From Xestospongia muta (lineage: Eukaryota; Porifera; Demospongiae; Haplosclerida; Petrosiidae), in assembly GCA_963693285.1 (NCBI GenBank), contig OY848917.1, forward strand, positions 8,370,192 to 8,434,191: 64,000 nucleotides of DNA, given 5' to 3'. The position numbers and the translations under genes are program-made. Below, in pieces: positions 60,974 through 64,000 of the stretch. The stretch's first letter is position 1. Every line of letters starts with the position of its first letter. The notes under the pieces were generated by a model, which worked only from the letters and a program-made list of their open reading frames with translations, did no database searches and was not told the origin of the DNA.

Positions 60974-63920
60974 TTAATATGAGATCACAGTACCATAACT
61001 ATCAGGAGGGTACCTGGTCCTTGTAGGGTAGCGTTGTGTAGGTGTTTCAGTGTGGTCTATGTCATCATCAACCAATTCCAAACAATCTCCGATGTTAGAT
61101 GTTACTGTTGGTTGAATTGACTTGTCAGGTCTACTTATGATGTCTGGAAAACGAGTACCAGGATGGCATGGTTTCAGTCTGTCGAAATGAACAACTATTC
61201 GTTTTTTCTTATTGTTACGATGTTGAATTCGGTAAGTGACATCAGACAATTTCTTGATGATCATGTATGGTCCTAACCATGGATGGTGTAATTTCTTAGA
61301 CTTGCCTTTGGCAACTACTGGTGAGTAAAGCCAAACCAAATCTCCAACTGAATATGGCTTCCCATGAATTTTCCGATTATAATATTCTTTCTGTCTTTCG
61401 TGCTGTCCCTTTACCTTCTCTCTAACATGCTGATAGGCTGTAGAGATAGTCCTCTGTAATTCAGCAACATATTCATTTGTTGTAATCTGTGCTTGCTGGA
61501 ACCCATACATAACATCAATTGGTAACTTCGCCTTTCATCCAAACATTAAAAAGAATGGAGAATAGCCAGTAGATGACTGAACACTTGTATTGTAAGCCAT
61601 ACAAACCTTTGGAAGCTGCATTTCCCAATCAAAGGGATGGTCCTTAGTCGACGTGGCTAGCATATTGAGCAATGTCCGGTTGAAACACTCCACTAGTCCA
61701 TCACATTGTGGGTGGTATGGTGTTGTCCTTGTTTTGTGAATGTTAAGTAACTTGCAAACTTCAGTCAATAGCTCTGACTCAAACTGTCTCCCTTGATCAG
61801 AATGCAACTGCTCTGGTGGAGAAAATTGACAAAACAACTCATTCACTAGCTTCTTTGCTACTGTTTTAGCTTCCTGGTTGGGAATGGCATAGGCTTCCAT
61901 CCATTTTGTGAAGTTGTCTCCGGCTACTAATATGTATCTGTTGCCACCATCACTTTCTGGTAAAGGGCCAAGTATGTCCACAGCTACTACTTGCATAGGG
62001 TATCCAGACTTAATTGTTGTAAACTTCCTTGTGGCACAAGTAGGACACGTATTACACCATTCTCTTACATCATTCCAATGACCTGGCCAGTAAAATCTCT
62101 CTTTTAAACAACTAAGAGTCTTTTCCTCTCCTAAATGTCCACTTAGTTCACCTCCATGTAATTCGTTCAATACTTCCTTCTGTAGCTTCTCAGGAACCAC
62201 CAACTGTAAATGGATAAAGTTCCATCTTGACTTTTGAATTTTCTAAATAGCAACTTTCCTTTAACACCAATTGGTCCCAAAGTTGAAGCAATCTACGACT
62301 TTTTGGATTGTCATTTACCGACTGGTCGGGTGGTCTCTTTCCAATTTCTTTGGCTCTCAGTATTTCTCCCACCATTGGATCATCAAATTGCAATTTATAT
62401 AACTCTGCAATAGTTCTGTCACCAACCAGCTGTACTGTCCCAATTGTTTGAATTGATTCAATTACTGAGTGATCATGGCTCTCTCGTCCACACTGTTGAC
62501 AAGGCATTCTTGATAGTGCATCAGCATTACTATGTTTTTTTCCTCGTCTATGGATGACCTTGAAGTTATATTCTTGCAACCTCTCTAGCCAACGGGCTAG
62601 TTGTCCTTTTGGTTCTCTGAAATTTGTCAACCAGGTAAGTGACCCATGATCAGTCCTTAATATAAACTCTTTACCTAGCAAATAAGGGCAGAAAAGATGA
62701 ATGAAATGAACAACAGCTAACAATTCTCTCCTGGTTACACAGTACCGTTTCTCATGTTTGCCTAGTAATCGACTGGCATACGCAATAACTTTCTCACTTC
62801 CGTCCTCTTGCATCTGCGATAGAACAACACCAATCCCGGTATTACTAGCATCAGTGTCTAGAACAAAAGTTCGGTTGAAGTTAGGAAATGCCAGTACAGG
62901 GGATGAGGTCAGCTTTTCCTTTAGTTGTAAAAACGACTGTTCACATTCTCTTGTCCAATTGAAAGCAGCAGATCTCTCTGCTAACTTGTGCAACGGTTTG
63001 GCAATAGTTGCAAAATCTTTAATGAATCTTCGGTAATACCCAGCAAGACCTAAAAATTGTTGAACTTCCTTCTTAGAGGAAGGAGTTGGCCAATTTGTTA
63101 CTTTCTCTGTTTTTGATGGATCAGCAGCAATTCCATTTTTGGAGACTATGTGCCCAAGATACCGGACTTCTTGTTTGAAGAAGTCACATTTGGCTGGTTG
63201 TAGCTTCAATCCAGCTTTTCTTAACCTTTCTAGTACTGCTCGGGTTCGTTTCAGGTGCTCCTCAAAGTCTCGACCCAAAATAATGATGTCAGCCAGGTAG
63301 ACTAAGCAACTAGACCACTGTAAACCAGCCAGTACCAAATTCATCAGTCTCTGGAATGTAGCTGGAGCATTACACAACCCAAATGGCATCACTTTAAACT
63401 CAAAAAGTCTCTCGTGAGTGCAAAAAGCTGTCTTTTCTCGATCCTCTTTGTTCACTTCCACCTGCCAATATCCACTAATTAGATCCAATGTGCTAAACCA
63501 CTTTGATCCTGACAAGGTATCCAACGTATCATCAATGCGAGGTAATGGATAGGCATCTTTTCGAGTGACAGCATTGAGCTTCCTGTAGTCAACACACATT
63601 CGAATACTTCCATCTTTCTTTTGGACCAGAACAATTGGTGATGCCCATGGGCTATTTGATGGCTGTATGATGTCATCTTGAAGCATTCCTTGTAACAATT
63701 TTTGTACCTCCTCCCTTCTATATACTGGCATACGCCGTGGAGCTTGTCGGATTGGTGGAGCATTTCCAACAGATATGGAGTGTTTCAGTACTTTCGTTCT
63801 TCCAACATCTTGTTTAGACATAGCAAATACATCATTGTAGGCAATAAGTAGGAGATAAAAGGTCTTCTTTTGTTCTTCACTCAGATCCTCTCCACACCTT
63901 TCAACAATACCCCATAGCAT
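60974..63920 (-). pseudogene. Gypsy pol: reverse transcriptase, RNase H, integrase
   Basis: Order on the - strand: RT (63920 to about 63100) with DGSIRMCVDYRKLN, FSTLDLISGYWQ and MPFGLCNAPATFQ; RNase H (FVLDTDASNTGIG, RTDHGSLTWL); then integrase with an HH-CC finger (HGGELSGHLG ... CNTCPTC), core motifs VDILGPLP, SDQGRQFE and the Glu in GLVECFNRT, and a C-terminal GPY/F-like module (HHPWLGPYMI). Defects: the catalytic YLDD box reads YLAD (Ala codon at 63293-63291), a one-base frameshift near 62205-62215 between RNase H and integrase, and TGA at 61537-61535 in the integrase. The protein cannot be functional. Confidence 0.85.
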
Positions 63921-64000
63921 TTGCTTTTTGTCTTCTTTGTCTTCTTTGTCTTTTTGTCAATAAACAAAGGTAAGGTCTTAAGTCAACTGCATTACAGTTG

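Larger units (their letters stand above)
60669..63996 (-). mobile_element. Ty3/gypsy retrotransposon, internally deleted
   Basis: Full 3' LTR at 60669-60934; the 5' LTR is reduced to its last 39 bases (63958-63996, same sequence as the LTR end). The element is bounded by a 4-bp target duplication GTTG (60665-60668 and 63997-64000). Between the LTR remnant and pol there is only a short GACAAAGAA-type repeat, so primer-binding site, gag and protease are missing. Pol is the only coding part. Confidence 0.85.

Noticed and set aside
62758..63036. + strand ORF inside gypsy pol
   Set aside because: It is antisense to RNase H/RT coding sequence.

Overview
The window looks like demosponge nuclear DNA, of the Amphimedon type. 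It is AT-rich, has short GT-AG introns, and carries copies of a sponge short-chain (spongin) collagen C4-like gene, a Roc-COR-Death (ROCO) gene, and many decayed transposons. No rRNA, tRNA or bacterial-style gene organisation was seen. The species assignment is inference.

0-18.4 kb: decayed tandem duplications. Four copies of a collagen C4-like promoter/gene unit lie on the + strand (about 0.96-1.5, 1.5-2.9, 5.0-5.9 and 14.7-15.5 kb, plus a 3' fragment at 3.4 kb). They are interleaved with several - strand copies of an unrecognised multi-exon gene whose exons read as helical and possibly BAR-like (about 4.4-8.4, 9.9-11.3, 11.3-14.1 and 16.8-17.9 kb). Repeats are nested among them. 18-26 kb: remains of non-LTR retrotransposons (a 2A-like/PHD-like ORF and a reverse transcriptase), a 66-bp perfect palindrome, a hAT-type TTF zinc-finger fragment and unidentified decayed exons.

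26.5-39.8 kb: the centre of interest. A + strand gene can be assembled in one reading frame: a 13-codon first exon (26512-26550), then 35108-35123, 36085-38111 (Roc GTPase and COR), 38573-38597 and 39479-39771 (Death domain). The first long intron holds about 41 tandem units of about 146 bp. In 38 of them an invariant TAATAG is followed by exactly three variable bases and then an invariant GTAAGT. Each unit therefore looks like a 3-nt microexon between a 3' and a 5' splice site. Both flanking exons are in phase 0, so each microexon would insert one codon. Twelve triplets occur, coding for 11 amino acids, and none is a stop. I read this as a candidate system for varying one or a few residues at the N-terminus of a ROCO-Death protein. 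Only transcript data can show whether the sites are used.

40-64 kb: a decayed ROCO/Death paralogue (about 40.3-41.8 kb), a broken POT/SLC15-like transporter (46.5-48.1 kb), an intact secreted fibrinogen-like protein (53.1-54.1 kb), a six-exon RhoGAP gene on the - strand (56.6-59.2 kb) between direct repeats, and a Ty3/gypsy element on the - strand (60.7-64.0 kb) that lost gag/protease and has a damaged pol. Long stretches (42.2-46.5 and 48.1-52.2 kb) show nothing codable beyond microsatellites and small palindromic insertions.
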